From Meconema thalassinum (lineage: Eukaryota > Arthropoda > Insecta > Orthoptera > Tettigoniidae), in the NCBI GenBank assembly GCA_946902985.2, contig OX336388.2:1508668545-1508732544 (forward strand): a DNA stretch of 64,000 nucleotides, read 5' to 3'. Position 1 is the first letter of the stretch. Each line of letters begins with the position of its first letter. This document shows positions 1 to 10,120 of this stretch, piece by piece. A program made the translations under genes and the position numbers. The notes under the pieces were generated by a model. The model saw only the letters and a list, made by a program, of their open reading frames with translations. It made no database searches and was not told the origin of the DNA.

Positions 1-180
1 AGGCCATGGCCACCTCCTTCCCAAACCTATCTGAATTACAAATATTTCACTAATACAGACACCACAATGACACAGGTTATCGAACAAATTTATTATTTGC
101 TTATTTATTTGTATACATACACAAATACACGGGGCTAATTTACCAAGATGTTCAAGCCCCTCAAACGAAACAATAACAAC
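1..180 (+). mobile_element. SINE family D, 3' part
   Basis: The window opens inside a SINE 3' half: 'ggccatggccacctccttcc', then 'acacaggttatcg', then an 'acacggggctaattta' stretch and 'caagcccctcaaac'. The same order recurs at 21640-21965 (+) and, reversed, at 21988-22377. The tRNA-like head lies outside the window. Confidence 0.6.
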
Positions 181-183
181 AAC

Positions 184-641
184 CGGCTTCGGTGGAGTAG
201 TTGATAGCATGCTGAACTGTTGTGCCCAAGATCGCGGGTTCAAACCCAGTCGAAGTCGTCGGATTTTTCAAGAGCGTTAAAATCCTCCAGTATGCCTTCC
301 TTCGGAGGGGAAGTAAAGCCGGCGGTCCCATGTCATAGATTTATGGCATGTAAAAGATCCTTCCACTAACTAAACTTTTGTGAAGCTAAATTCCTAGGTT
401 AGATTTCGTTGAAACGCTGTGCCAAAGTTCCAATGTTCACCATTAGATGTCAGTGATATCTGGTAGCGAAAGCTGGAAGTACTTGAAATTGAGCGAAACT
501 TGTAGCTCACCACGTGGGTGTCCGCCTAAAACAGCTAGGCCTAGAGCCTCTGGTGAGCCGAACATGTCCTCTGACCCTCCCGGCACTAAAAGACATACGC
601 TACATAAATGAATGAATAAATAAATAAATAAATAAATAAAT
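184..641 (+). mobile_element. SINE family A, copy 1 (tRNA-headed, AAAT tail)
   Basis: The element starts with a tRNA-like head (ggcttcggtgg...) with a B-box-like GGGTTCAAACCC near 237. A conserved body follows ('ccttccttcggaggggaagt', 'catgtcatagatttatg'), and the 3' end is 'cggcactaaaagacatacgct' plus an (AAAT)n tail. Closely matching copies lie at 7388 (+), and with a different 3' module at 28603-29123 and 36348-36839 (-). It is a non-coding Pol III-type retroposon moved by a partner LINE; the LINE is not identified. Confidence 0.85.
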
Positions 642-1044
642 TACAACTAAAACTTTTTTCAAACAACACATTATTCTTTATTATAAACTAGGCTGTGTGT
701 ATGCCATGACATTTGCTTTGTGTTGCTTACTGCGTCTAGAAACATTTTGATATTTAAAAACGTCGGCTTTAATGGAGTAAAATGCAAGGGATGAGAATAT
801 TCACCTCCGGAGACGAATACTGCTCTTCATCGCAGGAAGTTGTTTTAGAGAAACTTCATCCGGTAGGAGTGGGTTTAATTAAAAATACTGTGAGTGGGCC
901 CTGAGGTCCAGATTGGTAATTAATGCACTCCACTGAAATACAGTATAATGAATATTTAGCATGAATTTCATTACATGTAATTTCAACGCTTTCTCTTAGC
1001 CCCAACATAAAGAACACATGGTCGAACATTCAGAAAATGTATTG
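642..1044. other. Unassigned AT-rich spacer
   Basis: I see no ORF, tRNA-like head, terminal repeat or match to other parts of the window in this stretch. Confidence 0.4.
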
Positions 1045-1385
1045 CAGAAAATGATTTCGAGGATCGATGGATACTCGGGCATACAAGGAGGGTGAAAAGA
1101 TTTCATTGACGTTCGTGAGGCTGAAGAAGTTGGGTTCGATTCTCAGCTCAACAAGCTGCAATAATTTTCGTAGTTCCCCACTCATTGGAAAAATGCCGTG
1201 ATGGTACCTAACTTAGACTTGTTCAAACTAGAAATTTATGTAAAAAAATAATAATATATCACACACTGCTGCAATACCCAAAATGACACAGGTTATCAGA
1301 AATAAATCCATAAACTCACAAATACACATGGCAATGAACAATAATGCCCAATGCATAAATATCAATAACAAAAACAACTTCTAGG
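1045..1385 (+). mobile_element. Degenerate SINE family D
   Basis: Recognisable landmarks are a B-box-like 'gggttcgattctcagctc' near 1130, 'aaaatgccgtgatggtacctaactta' near 1190 (split here by drift), 'atgacacaggttatcag' near 1282 and a final 'acaaatacacatgg'. It is heavily mutated compared with the copy at 21988-22377. Confidence 0.5.
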
Positions 1386-1466
1386 GTACAAGTCCTCCAG
1401 CGGTAGGAAAGGACACTTACCATGTGACGCAAAATACATATCATTAGTGATAGGACATATTAATAC

Positions 1467-1949
1467 GCTAAATCGAATACTAGCAACTCAACACCACCAT
1501 CTGAGAAGAAACGACAAGAAACCGATTCAAGGCATCCACTTTTCGGCCAACAACCAGCCCGACAGAGACTTAAGTCCATAAACAGCTTTTTGAGGGGAGT
1601 AAGAGCCCTCGAAGGCTCACAAGAAGCTGCCCGTGAGAAGATATGGAAGACAGAGATCACAGACTCAACTATTCCTCTATCAAAAAGAATGGCACCTGGT
1701 AACAACTTGCCATATGGAATTTGGAAATCATTGAACAGGCTGAGGACGGGGGTTTCACGCTGCAAGAACAATCTCAAGAAATGGAACATGCTCGTCCACA
1801 ATGATGAGTTCTGTGACTGCAGCCTGTTACAAGATCCAGAACACTTGCTGATCTGCCCCTTGATGGAGGACATATGTTCAAAATATGATCTTTTGACTGT
1901 AAATGCTAATGCTATAACTGTTGCTACTTACTGGCAAAATCTAATTTGA
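1467..1949 (+). pseudogene. LINE reverse-transcriptase ORF, C-terminal scrap
   Basis: An open frame runs from about 1467 to the stop at 1949. Its end has the pattern common at the C-terminus of insect non-LTR retrotransposon ORF2 proteins: 'SLNRLRTGVSRCKNNLKKW', then a cysteine/histidine knuckle-like CDCSLLQDPEHLLICPL and a final ATYWQNLI. There is no reverse-transcriptase core, endonuclease or poly-A tail, so this is a 5'-truncated remnant. The same NRLRTG and C-x-C...H...CPL order is seen in the relic at 36855-37590, so the two belong to related LINEs. The clade cannot be fixed from this piece. Confidence 0.7.
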
Positions 1950-2309
1950 TTTGGACACGGAAAATAAATAAACACCACGTAATTTTGAAAGACAGAATAG
2001 AGAAGGGCTCCTTATATAGCCTACTATTGAAACCATAAATCATTAACTGATGATGACACTAATATTACCGTTAATATTAGTACCGCGACTAGGGAGATAT
2101 ACCGTACCGCTAATTAATTGATCTTGGTGACCGCAGTAGTTCCAAGGTTTGATCACACATTATCACCTTGGCGTGGACTCTTGTGGGGACCTGGCATTAG
2201 CATAGCGCTGCGATTGGCAGACGAGTCCTATCACGTAAGTCGATCACACGGATCTCGCTTTTGCCTCGTAGCATACGTAAAGTGCAATAAAGAAATGTGA
2301 ATGTTATTG
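1950..2309. other. Unassigned spacer
   Basis: I recognise nothing in this stretch. The 60-codon ORF at 2118-2300 lacks any familiar motif. Confidence 0.35.
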
Positions 2310-2713
2310 ATAAAGAAAGATAACCGACAGTAGTGGCTACGCTGGCTAAAGCGCAGCATTAGGTCATGGGGCCAAGCTCTCTGCTGACTCGGTAGACGCG
2401 TGGGTTCGAACCCCACCGTCGGCCGTCCTTGAAATGGTTTTCCGTGGTTTCCCATTTTCAACACCAGGCAAATGCTGGGACGGTACCTTCTGACAGGCCA
2501 CGGCCGCTTCCTTCCACATCCTTGCCCAGTTTCATTCACCATCATTCATTTCATCTCTCATTAACTCCTCTCATGAGGTTGGCGTCAGGAAGGGCTTCCG
2601 GTCGTAAAAACCATCGCCACAAAGACTTCCATCGAATCTCATCCCCGACCCCGTTGGAAAAACGGGGAAAATAAGGGGTAGACATACATACATACATTCA
2701 TAAAGAAAGATAA
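2310..2713 (+). mobile_element. SINE family C, copy 1, with 14-bp target duplications
   Basis: The body is 2324-2699. It has a tRNA-like head ('ccgacagtagtggctac', B box GGTTCGAACCCC near 2403), then 'ttttccgtggtttcccattt', 'caccaggcaaatgctggga' and 'ctcctctcatgaggttggcg', with a 3' end of CATA repeats. It is flanked by perfect 14-bp duplications (ataaagaaagataa, 2310-2323 and 2700-2713), so it inserted whole. Other copies: 20864-21231 (-) and 26975-27291 (+, different 3' module). Confidence 0.88.
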
Positions 2714-2829
2714 TACAGATTGAATCAAATGAACTCACATGAAACAAAGTACAGCTTTCCTATAGCGAGCAGTGAGCAATCAAAATGAAACCAATGTTCT
2801 CTCATTTGCAGATTATTAACATAGGATGC

Positions 2830-3015
2830 CATTTAGAGAGCAGTATTATCATAGTGTTTACTGTAGGTCAGAGAACGGTCCAGAGTTACTCCCAGGTATT
2901 TGGGGTTGGGATTGTTTCGCAGCCTCTTTCCGCAGAATGTAGCCTAATGTTCAGCTCTTGATTGGAGATTCTATTATTAAGGCGAAAAGCTGTGACCTCA
3001 GGTTTTGTTGGGCAA
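2830..3015 (-). pseudogene. LINE reverse-transcriptase fragment
   Basis: Read on the minus strand, the piece gives NPNKTEVTAFRLNNR near 3012-2960 and, after a frame change, KYLGVTLDRSLTY near 2905-2870. The YLGVTLD block is typical of non-LTR retrotransposon RTs just after the catalytic core. The frame is broken at least once, so this is a relic. It may come from the same LINE type as 36855-37590, which carries the next block downstream. Confidence 0.55.
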
Positions 3016-3544
3016 TAAGTAAATGATATGGAGGGAATGGCAATATGCATTCAACGACCAGCAACTCAATTTACTACAATGCTCATGTTTCATTATTACG
3101 ACTTCAAATTCAGAATATAACCACATTACGAGGTGTAATACACAATGGCCATACTATGCATCTTTAACATTTTCCATTTTATGTTTCGACAGGCGTTTAA
3201 AGAGCGATCTTTCTTCTCTAAACGTAAGCAGCCTCCCTAATTGTGATTCTCCACACTCACACTGGGAAAATGCAAGGATTGTACCTATTTCAAGTTCAGA
3301 TAACCGACCACAATCAGAGACCATAATAATACAGTTACACACATTAATACAGTCTCTACAATAATACAGTTCATCTAACAAATTCAACATATACACCCAA
3401 GTACACGACATTGATGATCACGATCTCTCAAGTCCGTAGATGATACAATAACTATCACTATTACTAACTTACTATTAGTGCAACTACCATTTTACATGAG
3501 AATACTAATTGGGGAGAGAGATTAAACTATATATTTATTATAGA
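3016..3544. other. Unassigned spacer
   Basis: I recognise no gene or repeat here. The 113-codon ORF at 3023-3364 has no familiar motif and no family-like composition. Confidence 0.35.
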
Positions 3545-3571
3545 AATAGATATTTTATTACAGGAGTCTTA

Positions 3572-3575
3572 TAAA

Positions 3576-3613
<38 letters not shown>

Positions 3614-3616
3614 TAA
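3572..3616. repeat. (AAT)n microsatellite
   Basis: A run of ATA/AAT triplets follows 'cttataaaaataataat', ending in 'aacaataa'. It abuts the SINE on its right and may be that SINE's tail. Confidence 0.85.
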
Positions 3617-3633
3617 TTTATAGCATGTGATGC

Positions 3634-3835
3634 AGGTTTCTCAAGCCCCTCAAGTTGACGCCCGTGGGTGACCTGGGAACGTGATGAGGTGAAATACTGA
3701 TTGTGAAGACATAACTAACTCCCAGTCTCTGAACCAGGAGAATTAACCACAGGAACATAACTGCCAAGGAATCGAACCTGGTTCCCTTCGGACAGAATCC
3801 TAGCATGCCAGCTTCTTATATACAGAGTCGAATAA
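3634..3835 (-). mobile_element. SINE family G (tRNA-headed)
   Basis: On the minus strand the head lies near 3810-3760 with a B-box-like GGTTCGATTCC. The body has the block 'gtgggtgacctgggaacgtg' (plus-strand reading, 3664-3683), and the 3' end meets the AAT run. The body block recurs at 4329-4385, joined there to a family-A tail. Confidence 0.55.
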
Positions 3836-4148
3836 TAATAATAAAATAATATGTACAAGTTGTCCTGACGGTGACAATACAAATACTTTCCAACGTCACT
3901 GCTCGCGCAGGACTGCCAGTCCGCAATGTTGACCATTCCATAACAGCTGCACTACTCAAAGTAAAACAAAGGAATAACTTAATACAGCTGACTACAGAAA
4001 GGTACACGGGCCATGTGATTCCTAAGTTCAAAGAGCTTAAGGAAAGAAAAAAAACTTTCATGTGGACTATGAGTCCGCGTGCGATTACTGAAGAGTTAAA
4101 AGTGATGTATACATTTCCAACCCCAAAGCATTATTCATTAGAATAGGC
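3836..4148. other. Unassigned stretch with a 91-codon ORF (+)
   Basis: The ORF at 3871-4146 (plus) contains a basic stretch ELKERKK but no domain I recognise. Nothing upstream looks like a promoter, and the piece sits between two SINE fragments. It may be transposon-derived or chance. Confidence 0.3.
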
Positions 4149-4395
4149 TGGTTGGTTGTTTCCTCAGTTTAGGGTCTGCGATAACGCGGTCATGTAGCCC
4201 CGTGTACTTTGGGTGTGTGTAGAATCTGTCTGATAACCAGTGTTAATTGTAAAGACTGTAATTGAGTGTAATTCAAGTAAGGATTGCAGACATTCAATCT
4301 TCAAGTACTTCCTACTCAAGTTGACGTTCGTGGGTGACCTGGGGACGTGATGAGGTGAAATACTGGTCGTGAAGACATAACTAACTCCCATTCCC
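4149..4395 (-). mobile_element. Chimeric SINE: family-A variant tail joined to family-G body
   Basis: Positions 4150-4316 match the 3' module of the SINEs at 28603 and 36348 (marker 'cggtcatgtagccccgtgta'). At about 4316 the sequence switches to the family-G body ('gtgggtgacctggggacgtg', then 'gaagacataactaactccc'), as at 3660-3722. The join could be template switching or two adjacent insertions. Confidence 0.5.
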
Positions 4396-4424
4396 TGTTA
4401 CTCATCAAATGAGTTAATGCGATT

Positions 4425-4562
4425 TAAATCTAATCTATTCTAATCTTATCTTATCTAAGCTAACGTAATGTAATCTTATCTAATCTTATCAAACCTGACC
4501 TGACCAGGCCTGATCGAATCCAATCTAATCTACAATAACATACCATACCACACCATACCATA
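4425..4562. repeat. Degenerate simple repeat (TAATCT/CATACCA)
   Basis: Repeated variants of 'taatcttatc' pass into 'cataccataccacaccatac'. The period is irregular, around 5-10 bp. Confidence 0.65.
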
Positions 4563-4660
4563 AAGAAAATGAAACACGGCAAGGAGTTTGTAGGAAGTGG
4601 TGGTTGCCATTTTCCTGGAGCTCAAAATGGGAAACCATGGAAAACTATTTCAAGTTAATC
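4563..4660 (-). mobile_element. SINE family C core fragment
   Basis: The piece 'ggaaaccatggaaaactat' with upstream 'ggcaaggagtttgtaggaag' corresponds to the reverse of the family-C core (compare 21028-21125). The head is missing. Confidence 0.45.
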
Positions 4661-4689
4661 TCTCACTCTTCCTCTACCTCACTTGTATT

Positions 4690-5160
4690 CTGCTTCTCTT
4701 CAAGAGATGGTCTGAGGTTTTAATCTTCACTCTTTATCTTACCTTCTATCTGTTTCTTTACAAGCGATGGTCTGAGGTTTAAATCTCCACTGTTTATCGC
4801 ACCTTCCATCTGTTTCTCTTCAAGCGATGGTCTAAAGCTTTAATCTCCACTCTTTATCGCACCTTCCATGTGATTCCCTTCAACCGATGGCCTGAAGCTT
4901 TATTCTCCACTCTTGATCGCACCTTCCATCTGTTTCTCTTCAAGCAACGGTCTAATGCTTTAATCTCCACGCATTATCGCACCTTCCATGTGTTTCCCTT
5001 CAACCGGTGGTCTTAAGCTTTCGTCTCCACTCTTTATCGCGCCTTCCATCTGTTTCTCTTCAAGCAATGGTCTGAAGCTTTAATCTTTACTCTTTATTTC
5101 ACCTTCTTCCTGTTTCTCCTCTAACGATGGGCTGGTTTTTTAATCCCCGCTCATCTCACC
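4690..5160. repeat. 60-bp minisatellite with 120-bp higher-order pattern
   Basis: About eight copies of a 60-bp unit ('ctcttcaagcgatggtctga...ctttatcgcaccttccatc') run from about 4690. Successive copies alternate in diagnostic bases: 'ccatctgtttctcttcaag' at 4806, 4926 and 5046, against 'ccatgtg(a/t)ttcccttcaacc' at 4866 and 4986. The real repeat is therefore a 120-bp dimer. Sixty is a multiple of three, so one frame reads as 20-residue repeats (FHLFLFKRWS-like), but stops break it. The array decays to about 5300. Confidence 0.85.
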
Positions 5161-5300
5161 TTAACTGCCTCACACTTTGTTCCTTACCTGTTTCTCTTCA
5201 AACGATGGACTGATGTTTTCATCTCAACTCTTTGTCTCACCTCTACTGCCTCGCTTTTATTTTACCTCACCTACATCCTATTTCTCTATGTTTTCATCTT

Positions 5301-5952
5301 CAGTCTTGTTTAACGTTTACTGCCTCACACTAAGCTGCTCTTCTTGCCCACTGAACACGTCTTCACGACACGCTATGCGTTTGTGTACACATTTTCCTTC
5401 TCCAACTTCCACTAGCGATGTTTTTATTCGTTTTTGTCTTTCCTCTTCTCTGTCGCTGTCGCTGGTTGGACAAAACATTCTGCTGTTTTTGCTAAGTTCC
5501 GCCTACATCTATTAATATTTGCTTCCGTGGTCTTGGAATATTGACACTCCCTAGTGAGCTGAGAGGGATTCTTTCTTCATCAGCCAAAAGAGTACAGTCA
5601 CAAAACACAGTAACGACATAATTCATTTCTGCATTTTCATGTACTAATAGTCGCATCTATCGTTGCCATGTATATTCATTAAAATGTACACAAGGTTATC
5701 GACCAAGATGCAAACAATAGCTACATTTTATTAATGAGTTTAATTCAATTGTATATGGAGGAAAGCCGGGACATGAGTCCCATTGTTTCGACGTAATTTC
5801 TACAGGGCGCCCAAGAATGTTCTCTGCAGTGGGTACGTGCAGCTGTGAGTGGTTGAGTCATGAGTTAAGTTGGCTGCACTGCACTGTTTCCTTCAAAGCG
5901 GGACTCCCCGTGTGGGCTGTCGGTGTGAATTGCGATAAGCGAGCAAGCATAC
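5301..5952. other. Unassigned spacer upstream of a transposase fragment
   Basis: I see no repeat or motif I can name. The minisatellite pattern is lost by about 5300. The last ~100 bases may be 5' leader of the element whose coding start follows. Confidence 0.35.
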
Positions 5953-6459
5953 ATGTCTTCAGTGTGTATTACAGTAAGTGAGCCTTCAGATAGATTGGAA
6001 GAGTGCAACAGTATACAGGCGGTAATGTTTACTACTGAAGAGATTTTTTTTTTTTTGGTGGAATATGTTTTTCGCGAAGGCGATCGGTTTACAGAAAATG
6101 TAAAATTAAGATTTCAAGCGCTGTTTCCTAATTCAAAGTGTCCAAACCGTGATACCGTTAGGGATTTGGTAAGTAAATTTCGTGTGACTGGCTCAGTTCA
6201 CGATGTACCGGGAACAGTCAGGCCTACGCTTTTAGCAGACGAAAAACTTGATGAAATCTCCAATATAATGCTGCGTAGTCCAAGTAAATCAACACGAAAA
6301 TTAGCTCAACAAACAGGAATCTCTAAGTCGACAGCACATAAAGCTGTAAGAGACAAGCTTCAGTTGTTCCCTCATAAAGTTACCGTGGTTCATGAATTAA
6401 AACAAACTGATTACGGAAAAAGAGTGATGTACTGTGAATGGTTCCAGCATCTGTTATGA
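5953..6459 (+). pseudogene. Truncated mariner-like transposase N-terminus (DUF4817-type helix-turn-helix)
   Basis: The ORF is 168 codons. From the internal Met at about 6025 (MFTTEEIFFFLVEYVFREG) it follows the arthropod DUF4817/HTH pattern of mariner-type DNA-binding domains: first HTH to residue ~80, then a linker with TGSVHDVPG and a second HTH (KSTRKLAQQTGISKSTAHKAV). It stops at YCEWFQHLL, where full transposases enter the DDE/D nuclease. No catalytic aspartate is present, so it cannot transpose anything. A T12 run at about 6045-6057 codes the odd FFF and may hide a frame slip. Either it is a truncated transposon relic or, less likely, a domesticated DNA-binding fragment. No intron-exon structure supports the latter. 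Confidence 0.6.
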
Positions 6460-7376
6460 ATGGCTGCGGTGAGTACAAAGTTTACTGTTTATTTGTTATG
6501 ATGCAAGCGGCAGCCGTGCTACCAACGTAACTGCTGTAGCTAGCTCTCGCAGACGCATGTAGGCACTGCGGAGAACATTCCCGGACTCACTGTACAACAG
6601 CATCTTACTGCTGCCTTCCTCTTAGATTTAACATGCTTGGTGACATCTGCATGACACAACACTGTTATTCTGTGATTGAGTGGTATCAATACCGTACAAT
6701 GACATCATCTTCAAGACTCTATAGCCCTGTCCTACTTAGTGCTCACTGGGCTCTACATGCTTGTATTGCCACAAGCTATGCAGATGAAATACCGCATTGC
6801 ATGTACTGTGTTTGCATAACAGATTACGCTGAATGTATTGTGACAGAACAAATATTGAAGGATATGTTGCCATAGGGTGTGCATGAGCAGGCTAATAAAT
6901 GTTTCTATCATGAAGAAGTTGTTATGAGTGGTTTATGTATGGCGTGCTGTTGTATGTGGGTGATACAAGTTCCCATCCCACTGATGGGCGATAGTATACA
7001 TCCAGTTATGGTTTGCCCCGTAAAACGTAACAAATGTATACAGAAATTTGAGGTATTCCAAACTTCATCCATCTGTTAAAAATACATCGTGACATTAAAA
7101 GAGTTAGACTCGCATAAATGTGTTCTGTTTCTCAAAGTGTTAGTAAATATTCCGAAATTATTTTATTCTCTTATATTTTAGTATCCCTAAATGTCAAAAG
7201 AACTTTTCTGATATTCGAACCCACACTCTTACGCATATAAATTGACGATCCATTAGGTTAATTCCTATGTTCTGACTGTAACGAGCTACATACACTTTTA
7301 TATTATTATTATTATTAAATCACATGATCGGTGAATCAATCTGTTGCTACCTTGAAAATGTTGTCAGATGTATACT
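6460..7376. other. Unassigned spacer
   Basis: Two ORFs of 80 and 66 codons (6633-6875, 6879-7079) have no familiar motif. A GGTGAGTA donor-like string at about 6469 lies after the transposase stop and is probably chance. I recognise nothing else. Confidence 0.35.
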
Positions 7377-9861
7377 CTAAAGCTTTAGCGGCTTCGGTGG
7401 TGAATTTGGTAACATGCTGAACTGCCATGCCCAAGATCGCGGGTTCAAACCCGGCTGAAGTCATCGGACTTTTTAAAAGCATTAAAATCCTTCAGTATGC
7501 CTTCCTTTGGAGGGGAAGTGAAACCCGTGGTTCCATGTCATAGATTTATGACATATAAAATATCCTTCCACTAACTAAACTTGTGTGAAGCTGCATTTCT
7601 AGATTAGATTTCGTTGAAACGCTCTATAAAAGTGCCAACGTTTACCACTAGGTGTCAGTGACATCTGGTAGTAAAAGTTAGAACTATTTGAAATTGAACG
7701 GAACTTATAGCTCACCCCATGGGTGTCCGCTTGAAGCAGCTACAGCCTCTGGCGAGCCAAACCTGCCCTCAGACACTCCCGGCACTAAAAGCCATATGCT
7801 AAATAAATAAATAAATAAATCATACTAATATATGAAAATGAGATGGTGTGTGTCTGTCTTTCTGTCTGTCTGTCTGTTACTCAATAACGCAAGAACCACT
7901 GGTCCGATTTAAATGAAATTTTGCATGGATGTAGCTGATTTACCATGTTTACATATAGGATACTTTTAATTTCGATATTTTGCACTATTAAAAAATGGCG
8001 ACAATTTTAGTGACGTCACTACACCCTTTGGTTTCAAAATTTCATATTACCATATCAAATAAAAAGAGAACGCTAAGAAATAGCAAACTTTTGATGGCTC
8101 ACATGAGCTTTAAAATTTAATTTCCTATCCGAAGGGTCCTTATCACTTTTCGTGTATCTCCAACGGTTAGCGAGTGAAACCCACATATGTGACGTCACTA
8201 CACCCTTTGGTTTCAAAATTTCATATTTCCATTTCAAATAAAAAGAGAACGCTAAGAAATAGCAAACTTTTGATGCATACACGAGATTTAACATTTAATT
8301 TTCTATCGAAAAGGTCCTTATCACTTTTCGTGTATCTCCAAAGGTTAGCGAGTAAAACCTAAATATGTGCAATAAAACACGGTCAACACCGAGCGGTGCA
8401 ATATATCTCTACATACATAACAAGTAGTTCCGTGAAGAACTATACAGCCTATTTTCATATATCCTACATATGTTAACTGCCTATATCAACATACAAAATT
8501 TCAGTTGGATTGCGGTAATAGATTCGTAGATATTGAGTACCGACTAAATATTTCGGATGGACGCCATGTTGGATTTTATATATGTAGGTCCTAGAGTTAT
8601 GTAATGTTACATGAAGATTATTGTGTACGTGTAGCATTCAAATTTCAATCGCATGATTAGGACACAAGAAGTAATAAGGAGATTTTAAAATTTCGCACAG
8701 CTGCCTTATTGTGGTTATGGAAACAATTGAAATAAATTAGATGCCAGTGGATTAACATTCGTAAAAGGATTTACTGTACCAAGTTTCACTGCACTCGGAT
8801 GGTTAAATTGCGAGAAACGTCCATGTGAATATTTATACTTCGCGTCGCCGCCATGTTGGATTTGTGATCACCAGGTTATTTAAAGTCCTATAGGTGAACT
8901 TAAGTTCATAGCCCCCTTGAATATAAAAAAATCAGTTTGATTGATATAATAGATTCGTAGATATTCAGAGTCGTCTGAATATTTCGGATGGTCGCCATGT
9001 TGGATTGTTAAATGTACAGGCAATAGAGTCATGTACCATTGAAGGAAAATTATTGCGTAGGTTCATTATTCAAACTTTCACTTCGATTGCTTGATTACGA
9101 TACAAGAAATAAAAACATAATTTTAAAATTCGCACAGCCGCCATCTTGAGGTTAAGTAAACAATTGAACTAAATTAGATACCAATGCATTACAATGTATA
9201 TAAACATTTCCTGTACCAGATTTCATTGCGTTTGGAACATTAAATCGTGAGAAAGGTCTATTTGAAATTTTCAAATTCGCTTGGCCGCCATGTTCGTTTT
9301 GTAGTTAACTGCTTTTTGAAAGTCATATAGATGAACTTCCAGTAGTGCCCTTTATCTCCGTGTAAAATTTCAGGATGATACAGCTAATAGTTTCAGAGAT
9401 ATAGAATGCCGGTGAAATATTTCGCTCATCCGCCATCTTGTGGTTATATAAACAATTGAACCAAGTTAGATGTCGGTGCATTACAATGTGTATAAACATA
9501 TACTGTACCAAGTTTTATTGTGTTTGGTTGGTTAAATCGCGAGAAACGTCTATTTAAATGTCGCAAATTCGCGTGGTCGCCATGTTGGTTTTGTAGTTAC
9601 CAGATTTTCAAAAGTCACATAGGTGTACTTCTAGTAGTTCCCTTTATCACCGTAATAAATTCCAGGGTGATATCGGTAATAGCTTCGGAGATATTGAATG
9701 CTGGTGAAATATTTCGCACTGCCGCCATGTTGGATTGGTGGAACGTAACAAAATTTGAAGGGCACGGTCGAGGTCGCCCGGAATAGTACTATGAACTTAC
9801 CGAGTTTCATTGAAATCGCTCAAGCCGTTTAAAAGTTATTAGGGGGAGATACACATACACC

Positions 9862-9896
9862 TCACACACACACACACACACACGCACACACACACG
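9862..9896. repeat. (CA)n microsatellite
   Basis: CACACA run with one G interruption, near the 5' end of HINE H4. Confidence 0.9.
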
Positions 9897-9986
9897 GACA
9901 AAAGGTGATCTCATAAGCCTATTTTTAGCCTACTTTCGATTTTTGCAAAAAATGAAAGTAGACTTATGAGATCAACACAGGGCGAA

Positions 9987-10096
9987 AAAAGTGTGTCTGT
10001 CTGTGTGTATGTGTGTGTGTGAGTCTGTGTGTGTGTGTGTGTGTGTGTGTGAGTCTGTGTGTGTGTGTGTGTCTGTGTGTGTGAGAGTGTGTGTAC
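9987..10096. repeat. (GT)n / CTGT microsatellite in HINE 5' region
   Basis: GTGTGT runs are separated by 'ctgt' and 'gagt'. All five HINE copies carry a CTGT or CAGA tract at this distance from the 5' end, so it is part of the family's architecture. Confidence 0.9.
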
Positions 10097-10120
10097 TCTG
10101 AATGTCTGTCCCCCCCTATC

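Noticed and set aside
3023..3364. 113-codon plus ORF
   Set aside because: No motif, no coding-like composition and overlapping equally long antisense ORF; chance is enough.
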